From JBFLXR01 sp040757065 (lineage in GTDB: Bacteria; Pseudomonadota; Gammaproteobacteria; Burkholderiales; Gallionellaceae): 64,000 nt of DNA. A program made the position numbers and the translations under genes. How positions within the stretch are numbered: the stretch's first letter is position 1; every line of letters begins with the position of its first letter. Shown here piece by piece: positions 54,118 to 63,874 of the stretch. The DNA lies in contig JBFLXR010000009.1 of assembly GCA_040757065.1 (NCBI GenBank), positions 53,049 to 117,048 on the forward strand. Reading direction: 5' to 3'. The notes under the pieces were generated by a model that was not told the DNA's origin, ran no database searches, and saw only the letters and a list, made by a program, of their open reading frames with translations.

Positions 54118-56088
54118 ATGATAAATCATTTACCGAATACTGCCCTAGAGCTTCTCGCTCCCGCTAAAACCGCCGCCATCGGGCGAGAAGCGATTTTGCA
54201 TGGCGCCGATGCTGTCTATATTGGGGGGCCGTCGTTCGGTGCGCGCTACAACGCGACCAATACCGTCAGCGAGATCGCCGAATTAGTGGCCTTTGCGCAC
54301 CGCTACCACGCCAAAATCTATGTCACACTGAATACGATTCTTCGCGACGATGAGTTGGAAGCCGCACGCAAGCTGGTACATGAATTTTACGATGCCGGAG
54401 TCGATGCCCTGATCGTGCAAGACATGGGGCTGCTGGAACTCGACCTGCCGCCGATCGACCTGCACGCCTCCACCCAATGCGATATCCGCACCCCGGAGAA
54501 AGCGCGCTTTCTGGCCGATGTCGGCTTTTCGCAAATCGTACTGGCGCGAGAATTGACCGTCGAAGAAATCGCTGCAGTACGCGCTGCCGTACCCAATCAC
54601 ACAGTGATCGAGCATTTCATCCACGGCGCGCTGTGCGTAGCATTTTCGGGCCAATGCTACATCAGCCATGCCCATACCGGACGCAGTGCCAACCGGGGCG
54701 ACTGCTCGCAAGCTTGCCGCCTGCCCTACACCCTGCACGATGCACAAGGTGGCGTGGTGGCGTTCGAAAAGCACCTGCTCTCGGTAAAGGACAACAATCA
54801 AAGCGACAACCTGCGCGCACTGATTGACGCCGGGGTGCGCAGTTTCAAGATCGAGGGCCGCTACAAAGAAGCCAATTACGTCAAAAACATTACCGGCCAC
54901 TACCGCCGCTTGCTGGACGATATCCTGAGTGAGCGCAGCGATCTGCATGCCGCCTCCAGTGGCAAAACCACGCTGCTGTTCACCCCTAACCCGGATAAAT
55001 CGTTTCACCGGGGGGCAACCGACTATTTCTCCCGCGGGCGGCAAGCCGACATCGGTGCATTCGACACTCCCACCTTTGTCGGCGTGTCGCTCGGCACAGT
55101 CACGCACCTCGCGCCCGACCACTTCGATCTGACAACTGTCGAGCCGATGTCTAACGGCGACGGCCTGAACTATCTGCACAAACGCGAGGTTCGGGGCATT
55201 CAGGCGAACCGGGTGCAAATGCTGGGCAAAAACGTCTGGCGGGTTTGGCCGAACGAACCGATGTCGAGCCTGCACGGCTTGCGCATCGGCACCCCGGTTA
55301 ATCGAAATCGTGACCACGCCTGGGAGCAAGCACTGACGAAAAAATCTGCGGAGCGCCGCATCGAAGTGAGTGCGCACTTCTCAGAAAAAACTGATGGTTT
55401 CAGTCTTACTTTACAAGATTGCGATGGCATTCGCGCCGAAGCCAGCCTCGCTTTCGACAAACAACCCGCCCAGCACCCCGCGGAAGCCGAGTCGGGGCTG
55501 CGGGAGCAACTCAGTCGCTTCGGCAACACCGAATTCCAGTTAGGCGCGCTCGATGTCACATGGTCTCAACCGTGGTTTATTCCCGGTTCGCTGTTGAACA
55601 AACTGCGCCGCGAAGCCGCCGAACGCCTAGTCGCCGCCCGGCTGTCCGCCTACGTACGCCCGCTGCGCCGCCTGGCCAGCGAACCCCCTGCCGCCTACCC
55701 GGAAGATAGCCTAACCTATCTGGGCAATGTATTTAATCAAGCCGCTGCCGCGTTCTACGCCAAGCACGGTGTCAAGCTAATCGAAGCCGCCTACGAAGCC
55801 CATCAGGCTACCGGCGACATGTCGCTGATGATTACCAAACACTGCTTGCGCTATTCTTACAGCCTGTGTCCGAAGCAGGCCAAGGGTGTCACCGGCGTGC
55901 AAGGCCAAGTGCGCGCCGAACCGATGACACTGGTAAGCGGCAAAGAAACCTTCCGGCTGGAATTCGACTGTCGCGCTTGCGAAATGCATGTCATGGGCAA
56001 AATCAAGAAACACATTCTGAAACAATTCCCCGCCCCGCCGCAGCCGGTTACCGCACCGTTGGTATTCCATAAACAGAAACCGGTTTAA
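54118..56088 (+). CDS. rlhA: 23S rRNA hydroxylation protein RlhA (U32 peptidase family, YdcP-like)
   Basis: A 656-residue U32-family protein, matching in length and motif order the RlhA/YdcP branch rather than the shorter TrhP: LELLAPAKTAAIGREAILHG, YIGGPSFGARYNATN, DLHASTQCDIRTPEKA, FIHGALCVAFSGQCYISHAH, RSANRGDCSQACRLPYTL, SFKIEGRYKEANYVK, and the C-terminal ITKHCLRYSYSLCPKQ and LEFDCRACEMHV, whose cysteines probably bind an Fe-S cluster. The enzyme hydroxylates C2501 of 23S rRNA in E. coli. Confidence 0.9.
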   Translation: MINHLPNTALELLAPAKTAAIGREAILHGADAVYIGGPSFGARYNATNTVSEIAELVAFAHRYHAKIYVTLNTILRDDELEAARKLVHEFYDAGVDALIVQDMGLLELDLPPIDLHASTQCDIRTPEKARFLADVGFSQIVLARELTVEEIAAVRAAVPNHTVIEHFIHGALCVAFSGQCYISHAHTGRSANRGDCSQACRLPYTLHDAQGGVVAFEKHLLSVKDNNQSDNLRALIDAGVRSFKIEGRYKEANYVKNITGHYRRLLDDILSERSDLHAASSGKTTLLFTPNPDKSFHRGATDYFSRGRQADIGAFDTPTFVGVSLGTVTHLAPDHFDLTTVEPMSNGDGLNYLHKREVRGIQANRVQMLGKNVWRVWPNEPMSSLHGLRIGTPVNRNRDHAWEQALTKKSAERRIEVSAHFSEKTDGFSLTLQDCDGIRAEASLAFDKQPAQHPAEAESGLREQLSRFGNTEFQLGALDVTWSQPWFIPGSLLNKLRREAAERLVAARLSAYVRPLRRLASEPPAAYPEDSLTYLGNVFNQAAAAFYAKHGVKLIEAAYEAHQATGDMSLMITKHCLRYSYSLCPKQAKGVTGVQGQVRAEPMTLVSGKETFRLEFDCRACEMHVMGKIKKHILKQFPAPPQPVTAPLVFHKQKPV

Positions 56089-56092
56089 TGCA

Positions 56093-56116
56093 AAAGGGGC
56101 GCCAATGCGCCCCTTT
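56093..56116. terminator. hairpin between rlhA and htpG
   Basis: AAAGGGGCGC (56093-56102) and GCGCCCCTTT (56107-56116) form a 10-bp stem with a CAAT loop between two convergent genes. T runs are short on both sides. Confidence 0.65.
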
Positions 56117-56137
56117 GATGTATAGACCGCGATCTCC

Positions 56138-57997
56138 TTATGCAGAAATCGCCAGCATCAGACCGTTAAGCCGTTTCACGAACCCGGCCGGGTCGGCCAG
56201 TTGCCCGCCCTCCGCCAGCGTCGCTTGGTCGAGCAGCAATTCGCTCCATTCGCCGAAGCGGGTTTCTTCGCTTTGCATGCGCTGCACAATAGGATGATGC
56301 GGATTGATTTCCAGAATCGGCTTGGATTCCGCCACTTTCTGCCCAGCCGATTTCAGTAATCGTTCGAGGTGGGTACTCATGCCGTATTCATCGGAAACCA
56401 AGCATGCCGGGGACTCGGTCAAACGCAAGGTGATGCGCACCTCTTTGACTTTGTCGCCCAACGCCTCTTTCACTTTTCCGGTCAGCGCACCATATTCGCC
56501 CGCTTCTTTTTCCTGCGCAGCCTTTTCTTCTTCGCTTTCCAGCTTACCCAGATCGAGCGCGCCCTTGGCGATGGACTGCAGCGGCTTACCGTCGAATTCG
56601 GTCAGGTTGGAAATCATCCATTCGTCCACGCGATCGGAAAGCAACAGCACCTCGATGCCTTTCTTACGGAATACTTCCAGATGCGGGCTATTCTTGGCTG
56701 CGGCAAAATTATCCGCCGTAACGTAATAGATTTTCTCTTGCCCTTCTTTCATGCGTCCAACGTAATCTGCCAGAGAAACGCTCTGCTCTTCGCTATCCAG
56801 ATGCGTGGAAGCAAAGCGCAGCAGTTTGGCGATACGCTCTTTGTTGGCGAAATCCTCGCCGACACCTTCTTTCATCACCTTGCCGAACTCTGTCCAGAAG
56901 GTTTTAAATTTTTCAGCATCGTTTTGCGCCAAATCTTCGATCAGCGACAGCACTTTTTTCACCGAACCGGCGCGAATAGCATCGATGGTTTTCGATTCTT
57001 GCAAAATTTCGCGCGAAACGTTCAGCGGCAGATCGTTGGTGTCGATTACCCCGCGCACGAAACGCAGATATTGCGGCATCAGTTGCTCCGCATCGTCCAT
57101 GATGAACACGCGGCGCACATACAGCTTGATCCCGTGGCGCGCTTCTCGGTCGTAGAGATCGAACGGGGCATGCGACGGAACGTAAAGTAACTGGGTGTAT
57201 TCCTGCCGTCCCTCGACTTTGGCATGCACATGCGCCAGAGGAGGGCTGTAGTCGTGCGAGACATGCTTGTAGAAAGTCTCATATTCTTCTTGCGTGATTT
57301 CCGACTTGGGGCGTTCCCACAATGCCGAGGCGCGATTCACCTGCTCATCCTCGCCCTTATCGTTCTTCATTACAATCGGCAATTGAATATGGTCGGAGTA
57401 TTTGCGGATGATCGAACGCAATTGCCAATCGTTCAACAAAGACTCTTCGCTTTCTTTGAAATGCAGCACAATTTCGGTGCCGCGTTCGGCGCGCTCGACG
57501 GCTTCCAGTGTATAGTCTCCCGCACCTTGCGACTCCCAGCGCACGCCGTGTTCGGCCGTCAACCCGGCACGACGGGTGGTCAACACCACTTTATCGGCCA
57601 GGATAAAGGCCGAATAGAATCCCACGCCAAACTGGCCGATCAGATTACTATCTTTGGCCTGATCGCCGGTCAGCTTACTCATAAATTCTTTGGTACCAGA
57701 CTTGGCGATAGTGCCGATATTTTCGATCACTTCGCTACGCGACATGCCGATACCGTTATCGGTAATCGTCAGCGTACGTGCTGCCGCGTCGAAAGCGATG
57801 CGGATTTTTAACTCGCCGTCGTTTTCGAACAAGGCGCTGTCGGTAATAGCCTCGAAACGCAGTTTGTCGCAGGCATCCGACGCATTGGAAATCAGCTCAC
57901 GCAGAAAAATTTCCTTGTTGGAATACAAGGAATGAATCATCAAGTGCAGGAGTTGTTTGACTTCGGCCTGAAAGCCGATGGTTTCTTTGCTGGACAT
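56138..57997 (-). CDS. htpG: chaperone protein HtpG (Hsp90)
   Basis: A 619-residue GHKL chaperone: FQAEVKQLLHLMIHSLYSNK, ELISNASDACDKLR (ATP-binding Asn), ITDNGIGMSR, GQFGVGFYSAFI, and the middle domain SRGVID-like FVRGVIDTNDLPLNVSREIL with the catalytic arginine. A GAGGAAATAGGA site precedes the start. A heat-shock promoter lies just upstream. Confidence 0.97.
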   Translation of the reverse strand: MSSKETIGFQAEVKQLLHLMIHSLYSNKEIFLRELISNASDACDKLRFEAITDSALFENDGELKIRIAFDAAARTLTITDNGIGMSRSEVIENIGTIAKSGTKEFMSKLTGDQAKDSNLIGQFGVGFYSAFILADKVVLTTRRAGLTAEHGVRWESQGAGDYTLEAVERAERGTEIVLHFKESEESLLNDWQLRSIIRKYSDHIQLPIVMKNDKGEDEQVNRASALWERPKSEITQEEYETFYKHVSHDYSPPLAHVHAKVEGRQEYTQLLYVPSHAPFDLYDREARHGIKLYVRRVFIMDDAEQLMPQYLRFVRGVIDTNDLPLNVSREILQESKTIDAIRAGSVKKVLSLIEDLAQNDAEKFKTFWTEFGKVMKEGVGEDFANKERIAKLLRFASTHLDSEEQSVSLADYVGRMKEGQEKIYYVTADNFAAAKNSPHLEVFRKKGIEVLLLSDRVDEWMISNLTEFDGKPLQSIAKGALDLGKLESEEEKAAQEKEAGEYGALTGKVKEALGDKVKEVRITLRLTESPACLVSDEYGMSTHLERLLKSAGQKVAESKPILEINPHHPIVQRMQSEETRFGEWSELLLDQATLAEGGQLADPAGFVKRLNGLMLAISA

Positions 57998-58038
57998 CTT
58001 TCCTATTTCCTCTTTGAAACGTTGAACAAACGCAGAGA

Positions 58039-58066
58039 AGATAGGGACGAGCCGGAAAATTTCAAG
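58039..58066 (-). promoter_or_regulatory. sigma-32 heat-shock promoter of htpG
   Basis: On the minus strand CTTGAAA (58060-58066), an exact 13-base spacer and CCCTATCT (58039-58046) differ from the consensus CTTGAAA-N13-CCCCATNT by one base. The predicted leader is about 35 bases. Confidence 0.75.
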
Positions 58067-58070
58067 AGGA

Positions 58071-58379
58071 TCAGGCGGTATGCCCGAACCAATAACCGAC
58101 CCCGAAAATCGCCGCCAGCAAAATCATGGACAAAGTCACTAGCCAATCGAGTGGCAAACCAAACAGCTTGGCAGGCAATTCATCGGGCTCATCCAACCCC
58201 AGTTCACCCGCTTGCGCCGCCGCACGCAATTCGCGTTTCACCGCCTGCGCCACCGCAACAGCGATAATCAGCCGCAACTCGCTGTTCTGTTGCTGCAACT
58301 GGCTACGCAACTCTTCCGCCACCAGCGTGCGTACGGCCTCCGGCAGCGCCCCTTGCATCTCGTTATTCGACGACTCCAT
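58071..58379 (-). CDS. small membrane protein of unknown function
   Basis: A 102-residue protein. The N-terminal two thirds is charged and probably coiled coil (VRTLVAEELRSQLQQQNSEL); one hydrophobic segment lies near the C-terminus (WLVTLSMILLAAIFGVGYWF), making it a tail-anchored-like protein. No known domain is recognised. It sits upstream of htpG on the same strand, but the heat-shock promoter lies between them. Confidence 0.65.
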   Translation of the reverse strand: MESSNNEMQGALPEAVRTLVAEELRSQLQQQNSELRLIIAVAVAQAVKRELRAAAQAGELGLDEPDELPAKLFGLPLDWLVTLSMILLAAIFGVGYWFGHTA

Positions 58380-58463
58380 TCCCTTACCCCCCGTTTATTT
58401 ATATCGCTTTGCGACCATCATAGCACTGCACAACAGACAAATAAACGCTTGATACAGAAAAAC

Positions 58464-58488
58464 AAAAGGCCGGAATGCCGGCCTTTTT
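58464..58488. terminator. terminator after the cphA-type genes
   Basis: AAAAGGCCGG (58464-58473) and CCGGCCTTTT (58478-58487) form a 10-bp stem with a 4-base loop and T runs on both strands; 17 bases beyond the stop of the gene at 58505. Confidence 0.85.
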
Positions 58489-58504
58489 GGGGAACACGAA
58501 ACGC

Positions 58505-61078
58505 TTAACTGCGTTCCGCCACCCGCTTGGCAATATATTCCAGCGCCTCATCTACCTGATCGATCAGAATCAGGCACAAATCGCCGGGCTGCAACCGCGC
58601 CAGCGCAGCATCGGTAGCAAGAAACTCGCCGCGTATCTCGTCGATTTTTTTCGCACGGGTCGCATTCGCTAGCCCCTGCTGCAACAGAGCGAGCACTTCG
58701 CCGTCGGCTCGTCCGCGCTGACACTGATCCTGATACAAAATCACTTCGTCGAAGGCTTCTCCGAGAATTTCGGTCTGGCGGCGAATATCTTCATCGCGCC
58801 GGTCGCCCGCACCGCTGATAACCACGAAACGGCGCTTGGCCGGCATGGCATCGACCGCTTGCACCAAGGCCAGAATTGCGTCGGGATTATGTCCATAGTC
58901 GGCAATCAGCGTTGCGCCGCGATAGTCGAACACATTGAAACGGCCCGGCGCGGTCACCGCGTCGTTCACGAACGAGCGCAACCCGGCGCGAATCACCTCC
59001 CAACTCAGCCCCAATGCCCATGCCGCGGCGGTTGCCGCCATTGCATTTTCGACTTGGAAAGCAATCGTGCCGTTACGGGTCAGCGGCACTTCTGAGAGCG
59101 GGATGCGCTGCTCATCCTTACCCTGCGCCGCCACAATCGCATTGTTTTCGACATATACCACGCGATGCCCTTGCGCCCGGTGGGTCGCCATCACCGGCAG
59201 ATGCGCATCGCGGGCAAAATAAGTTATACCGCCTGAGCAAGCATTCGCCATTTTCACCACAATGGGATCGGCTGCATTCAACACCGCCATCCCATCGGGC
59301 GCGACGTTTTCCACAATCACGCGCTTCACCACCGCCAAATCTTCTACAGTGCTGATGTAGCTTAGTCCCAAATGGTCGCCCATGCCGATATTGGTCACAA
59401 TCGCCACGTTGCAACGGTCGAACGCCAAGCCTTCGCGTAGCACCCCACCGCGCGCGGTTTCGAACACCGCCGCATCCACATCGGGATGCAACAGCACATT
59501 GCGCGCACTCTTCGGCCCGCTGCAATCGCCGGTATCGATACGCCGCTTGCCGATATACACGCCGTCGGAATTGGTCATGCCGACGCGTAAACCGCTCAGC
59601 GTCAGAAAATGCGCCGTCAAGCGCACCGTAGTCGTTTTGCCGTTCGTCCCGGCTGCCGCCACGATGGGGATGCGGCCGTTATCGCCCTCCGGGAACATCA
59701 TGGAAATAATCGCCTCGCCGACCGGGCGCCCCTTACCGAAAGACGGCGCCAAGTGCATACGCAGACCGGGCGCAGCATTCACTTCGACAATGCCGCCACC
59801 CTGCTCTTCCAGCGGACGGTGTACGCTGTCGCACACCACATCCACACCGCAAATATCCAGACCGACCATTTGCGCAGCTTCTACCGCACGCGCCGCCACC
59901 AGAGGATGTACATCGTCGGTCACATCGGTCGCTGCACCGCCGGTCGACAAATTGGCATTGTTGCGCAGTAAAATCAGCGCCCCTTTAGGCGGCACCGATT
60001 CAGCGGTATAGCCTTGCCGGGCCAGCGTCGCCAGCGCAATATCGTCGAAACGAATCTTGGTCAGCGAAGTCGCGTGTCCTTCGCCGCGACGCGGATCGCG
60101 GTTAACTTGTTCCACCAACTGGCGGATCGTTTGCTCGCCATCGCCGATCACCTGCGGCGGGTCGCGGCGCGAGGCCGCCACCAAGTGATTGCCCACTACC
60201 AGCAAACGATAGTCGTAGCCGGGCAGATAGCGTTCGACGATCACATCCGAGCTGATTTCATAAGCTACCGCATAGGCCGCCATCACCTCTTCGCGGGTTT
60301 GAATATTGACCGCAACGCCCTTACCCTGATTACCGTCGCGCGGTTTGACCACAACCGCTCCACCGATTTCGCAGGCTGCCTTCCAGGCATCTTCGGCATC
60401 GCTCGCCGAGCGCCCGACCGGCACCGGCAATCCGGCCGCATCGAGCAAGGCTTTGGTCAGCTCTTTATCTTGTGCAATCGACTCCGCAATCGCACTGGTG
60501 CGACTGGTTTCCGCCGCCTGAATACGGCGCTGGCGACTTCCCCAGCCGAACTGCACCAGGCTGCCGGAAGTCAGGCGACGATAGGGAATGCCCCTCACCT
60601 CGGCGGCATGCACGATCGCACCGGTACTCGGCCCGAGGCGTTCGTCCTCGTCCAACTCCTGTAACTGCGCAAGCGCACCCGCTAGATCGAACGGCCGGTC
60701 TTCCGCTGCTGCAACGCACAGCGCCTCTGCCAGCTCCAGCGCCAAACGCCCGACGACTTCCTCGCTATATTCGACGACGACCTGATAAACCCCTGCCTCG
60801 ACCGTTTGCGCGGTCAGACTGAAAGTCACAGGGCAGCCGGCACGCAGTTGCAGCGCCAATGCCGCCGCTTCCAGCGCATGAGCGATAGAAACAGGCTCGT
60901 CGTGGCCGGCTGGCTGCAGGGAGCCGATTTCCGGAAAACGGCTGCGTAAGCGGGCTTCAAAGCCGGGCAAACTACTTAGCGAACACTCCGCCTCAGAACA
61001 GGCGACAATCGCCTCGATTGCTGTATGACGACTCCACAAATTCGGGCCGCGCAACGCGCGGATGCGTGAAACTTTCAT
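58505..61078 (-). CDS. cyanophycin synthetase-like protein (CphA'), second copy
   Basis: An 857-residue enzyme starting at 61078 (MKVSRIRALRGPNLWSR). It has an N-terminal domain (1-160), an ATP-grasp domain (about 200-460: VVVKPRDGNQGKGV, IVEVNAAPGLRMH), and a Mur-ligase-like domain with P-loop GTNGKTTT (477-484). Cyanophycin synthetases add Asp and then Arg alternately to build the storage polymer. The N-domain motif HxxEH of the neighbour is HALEA here (67-71), so this copy may lack the primer-making hydrolase activity. The gene follows the other copy by 49 bases. Confidence 0.88.
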   Translation of the reverse strand: MKVSRIRALRGPNLWSRHTAIEAIVACSEAECSLSSLPGFEARLRSRFPEIGSLQPAGHDEPVSIAHALEAAALALQLRAGCPVTFSLTAQTVEAGVYQVVVEYSEEVVGRLALELAEALCVAAAEDRPFDLAGALAQLQELDEDERLGPSTGAIVHAAEVRGIPYRRLTSGSLVQFGWGSRQRRIQAAETSRTSAIAESIAQDKELTKALLDAAGLPVPVGRSASDAEDAWKAACEIGGAVVVKPRDGNQGKGVAVNIQTREEVMAAYAVAYEISSDVIVERYLPGYDYRLLVVGNHLVAASRRDPPQVIGDGEQTIRQLVEQVNRDPRRGEGHATSLTKIRFDDIALATLARQGYTAESVPPKGALILLRNNANLSTGGAATDVTDDVHPLVAARAVEAAQMVGLDICGVDVVCDSVHRPLEEQGGGIVEVNAAPGLRMHLAPSFGKGRPVGEAIISMMFPEGDNGRIPIVAAAGTNGKTTTVRLTAHFLTLSGLRVGMTNSDGVYIGKRRIDTGDCSGPKSARNVLLHPDVDAAVFETARGGVLREGLAFDRCNVAIVTNIGMGDHLGLSYISTVEDLAVVKRVIVENVAPDGMAVLNAADPIVVKMANACSGGITYFARDAHLPVMATHRAQGHRVVYVENNAIVAAQGKDEQRIPLSEVPLTRNGTIAFQVENAMAATAAAWALGLSWEVIRAGLRSFVNDAVTAPGRFNVFDYRGATLIADYGHNPDAILALVQAVDAMPAKRRFVVISGAGDRRDEDIRRQTEILGEAFDEVILYQDQCQRGRADGEVLALLQQGLANATRAKKIDEIRGEFLATDAALARLQPGDLCLILIDQVDEALEYIAKRVAERS

Positions 61079-61127
61079 TCGTACGATCCTTGATGACCAC
61101 GGGCCGCAACAGCGGCCCATTCAATGC

Positions 61128-63716
61128 CTATTGTCCCGCCCACTGCCGCGCGGCATCCAACATCGGCTGCACATCGATTTCGGCGGTTTGCAGCACCAAC
61201 AACTCACCTGCCGTCAAACTCGCCAACGCTTGCTGCACAGCCTCTCTCTGACCAGCCGCTTCCGACACCTTCGCCCGCCCGGCTTGTTCGGCTGTCCGGC
61301 GCAATATGACGCGCGCCTCGCCGACCGGACGCGCACTGGACACACTGGCATCATCGTATAGCGTTACCATATCGAAAGAGGCCCCCAACAATGCGCCTTG
61401 TGCAGCCAATGCGTCGTCGCGGCGATCTTGTCCGGTTCCGTACACGATGCCGCGCCGTTCGCCCGGAAACGCATTCAATGCTGCGATCAGACTTTCCAGC
61501 GCAGCGGCATTGTGCGCATCGTCCACGACTACCGTCGCACCGTTGCGCTCGAATACAGTAAACCGTCCCGCTGCATCGGTCGGCAAGAACGATTCCAAAC
61601 CGGCACGCAGCAAATCGGGCGACACACCCAGTGCCCACGCCGCCGCTGTAGCCGCCAGCACGTTCCCGACTTGGAATGCGGCACGACCGCCGCAGGTCAG
61701 AGGAATGGCCGCCACTTCGCCCAAATGCGTCTCGGCTTCGCCGGTCGCCAACACAACCCAACCATCGCGCACCAGCACTGCCCGCTTCCCCGCCTGCAAA
61801 TGCGCAGTCACTACCGGGTGACTCGGATCGAGTGAGAAGAAAATGACCTCGCCGTCGCACAATTCAGCCATTTCGGCCACCAGCGAATCCTGCGCGTTCA
61901 GCACCGCCGCGCCGCCCGGCAACACCACATCCACCTGAGTACGCATCACGTTGTACATTTTCTCGGGCGACTCGATATAGAAATCGCCGAGATGATCCGC
62001 CGAACCGATATTGGTTACGATCCCGACCTGACAACGGTCATAAGCCAAGCCTTCGCCGAGAATCGCCCCGCTGTCATTCTCGAAAACCGCCGCTTCCACG
62101 GCACGGCTCAGCAAAACCTTGCGCGCGGAAACCCAATTACCGCGGTCGCCCTTTTCATATTGGCGGCGATTGAAATACAGGCCGTCGCTGCAAGCCAAGC
62201 CGACATGCAAGCCCTTCAACTGCAACAGCCATGCTGTCAATCGGGCCACAACGGTTTTGCCGTTGGTACCGGTTACGCCGACGATGGGAATGCGCCCGCT
62301 TTCGTCAGCCGGAAATAAACTATCGACGATTGCCCGTCCCACCGGACGCGGCTTGCCCGAGGCCGGCTTCAGGTGCATCAGCAAACCGGGGCCAGCATTC
62401 ACTTCCACAATCGCACCGCCCTGCTCTTCCAGCGGACGGGAAATATCCTGCGCAACCAAATCGATCCCGGCAATGTCCAGTCCGACCACGCGCGCCGCTA
62501 ATCCGGCGATTTCCGCCACATCAGGATGCACGTCATCGGTCACGTCGAACGCCACATTGCCATTGCGCTGAATCAGCACGCGCACCCCTTCCGGCGGCAC
62601 AGAATCAGCCTGCCACCCCTGACGCGACAATTCCAGCCGGGCCGCTGAATCGAGCCGGACGAAATTCAGCGGATGCTCTTCCGTCGTCCCGCGCCGCGGA
62701 TCGCTGTTCAGCTGACTCTCGATCAACTCCGCAACGGTAGAGCGCCCATCCCCGACCACCGCAGCCTCTTCGCCGCGTGCCGCCGCTACCACCTTACCTG
62801 CCACCACTAACAAACGGTGTTCATTGCCCTGAACAAAGCGCTCGACGATGACCTCGCTGCCTTCTTCTTCGGCCACTTTATATGCGGTCTCGATTTCCTC
62901 ACGCGTCCGCAAATCGGTAAACACCCCGCGCCCGTGGTTGGCATCGCTCGGCTTCACCACGACCGGCAAACCGATGTCTTCCGCCGCCGCCCACGCATCT
63001 TCCGGGCTTTCCGCCACACGCCCCTCCGGGACCGGCACACCGCAAGACTGCAACAATCCCTTGGTTAAATCCTTATCGCGGGAAATGGTCTCGGCAATCG
63101 CGCTGGTCTGGTCGGTTTCCGCCGTCCAGATGCGGCGCTGGCGAGCGCCGTAGCCGAGCTGCACCAGATTGGCATCGCTCAGACGGGTCGCGGGAATATC
63201 GCGGTCATCCGCGGCATCGACGATGCAGGCCGTACTCGGCCCGAGGCACATGCGGTCAGTCATCGACCGCAAACGTTCGACAGCGGCCTCCACATCGAAC
63301 GGACGGTCTTCGATCGCCGCCATCACCAGATCGCGCCCGGCATGCAGGCTGGCGCGCGTCACTTCTTCGTGCCAGGCGCGCACCACCACTTTATACACCC
63401 CGCGCACCCCGGTTTCGCGCGCCTTACCGAACCCGCCCGGCATACCGGCCAAGTTTTGCAGCTCCAGCGTCACATGCTCCAGAATATGCCCCGGCCAAGT
63501 GCCTTCGCGCACGCGCTGCAAAAAACCGCCGCGTTCGCCGATACTACAGCGATGTTCGATCAGGCTGGGCAGCCATGACGACAGACGTTCATAAAATCCG
63601 GGGATGGTATTGGAAGGCGAATCTTCCAACGGGCCGATATCGACCCACGCCTCGATAACCGGGCGATATGTCCAGATATTGGGCCCGCGCAAATAATTCA
63701 GCTTTAGAAATTTCAT
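61128..63716 (-). CDS. cphA: cyanophycin synthetase CphA
   Basis: An 862-residue enzyme. The N-terminal domain carries HILEH (77-81), an HxxEH zinc-peptidase-like motif. The ATP-grasp domain spans about 200-465 (VVVKPSDANHGRGV, IVEVNAGPGLLMH, RRGTTEEHPL). The Mur-ligase-like domain has P-loop GTNGKT (483-488) followed by VV rather than the usual TT. It makes multi-L-arginyl-poly-L-aspartate, a nitrogen and carbon reserve. No cyanophycinase gene is visible in the window. An IS3-type fragment lies about 190 bases upstream of its start. Confidence 0.92.
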   Translation of the reverse strand: MKFLKLNYLRGPNIWTYRPVIEAWVDIGPLEDSPSNTIPGFYERLSSWLPSLIEHRCSIGERGGFLQRVREGTWPGHILEHVTLELQNLAGMPGGFGKARETGVRGVYKVVVRAWHEEVTRASLHAGRDLVMAAIEDRPFDVEAAVERLRSMTDRMCLGPSTACIVDAADDRDIPATRLSDANLVQLGYGARQRRIWTAETDQTSAIAETISRDKDLTKGLLQSCGVPVPEGRVAESPEDAWAAAEDIGLPVVVKPSDANHGRGVFTDLRTREEIETAYKVAEEEGSEVIVERFVQGNEHRLLVVAGKVVAAARGEEAAVVGDGRSTVAELIESQLNSDPRRGTTEEHPLNFVRLDSAARLELSRQGWQADSVPPEGVRVLIQRNGNVAFDVTDDVHPDVAEIAGLAARVVGLDIAGIDLVAQDISRPLEEQGGAIVEVNAGPGLLMHLKPASGKPRPVGRAIVDSLFPADESGRIPIVGVTGTNGKTVVARLTAWLLQLKGLHVGLACSDGLYFNRRQYEKGDRGNWVSARKVLLSRAVEAAVFENDSGAILGEGLAYDRCQVGIVTNIGSADHLGDFYIESPEKMYNVMRTQVDVVLPGGAAVLNAQDSLVAEMAELCDGEVIFFSLDPSHPVVTAHLQAGKRAVLVRDGWVVLATGEAETHLGEVAAIPLTCGGRAAFQVGNVLAATAAAWALGVSPDLLRAGLESFLPTDAAGRFTVFERNGATVVVDDAHNAAALESLIAALNAFPGERRGIVYGTGQDRRDDALAAQGALLGASFDMVTLYDDASVSSARPVGEARVILRRTAEQAGRAKVSEAAGQREAVQQALASLTAGELLVLQTAEIDVQPMLDAARQWAGQ

Positions 63717-63874
63717 CTGATATTTTGTTTATATAATCAATCCGGGTGTCACGCGAAGCGTTTCCCTGCCGCCGCCCGGCTCTCTCCTCCGCAGCGCTTA
63801 CCCGGCAGGTATAACTGTACCCTTGCCCACCGGGCAAGTAAACCGCACACTTACAGAGATATAACGCACGACCC

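Noticed and set aside
53785..54129. Open frames on both strands inside the split tRNA-Ile region
   Set aside because: The DNA folds as a group I intron and tRNA exons; the frames lack ribosome-binding sites and any homing-endonuclease motif.
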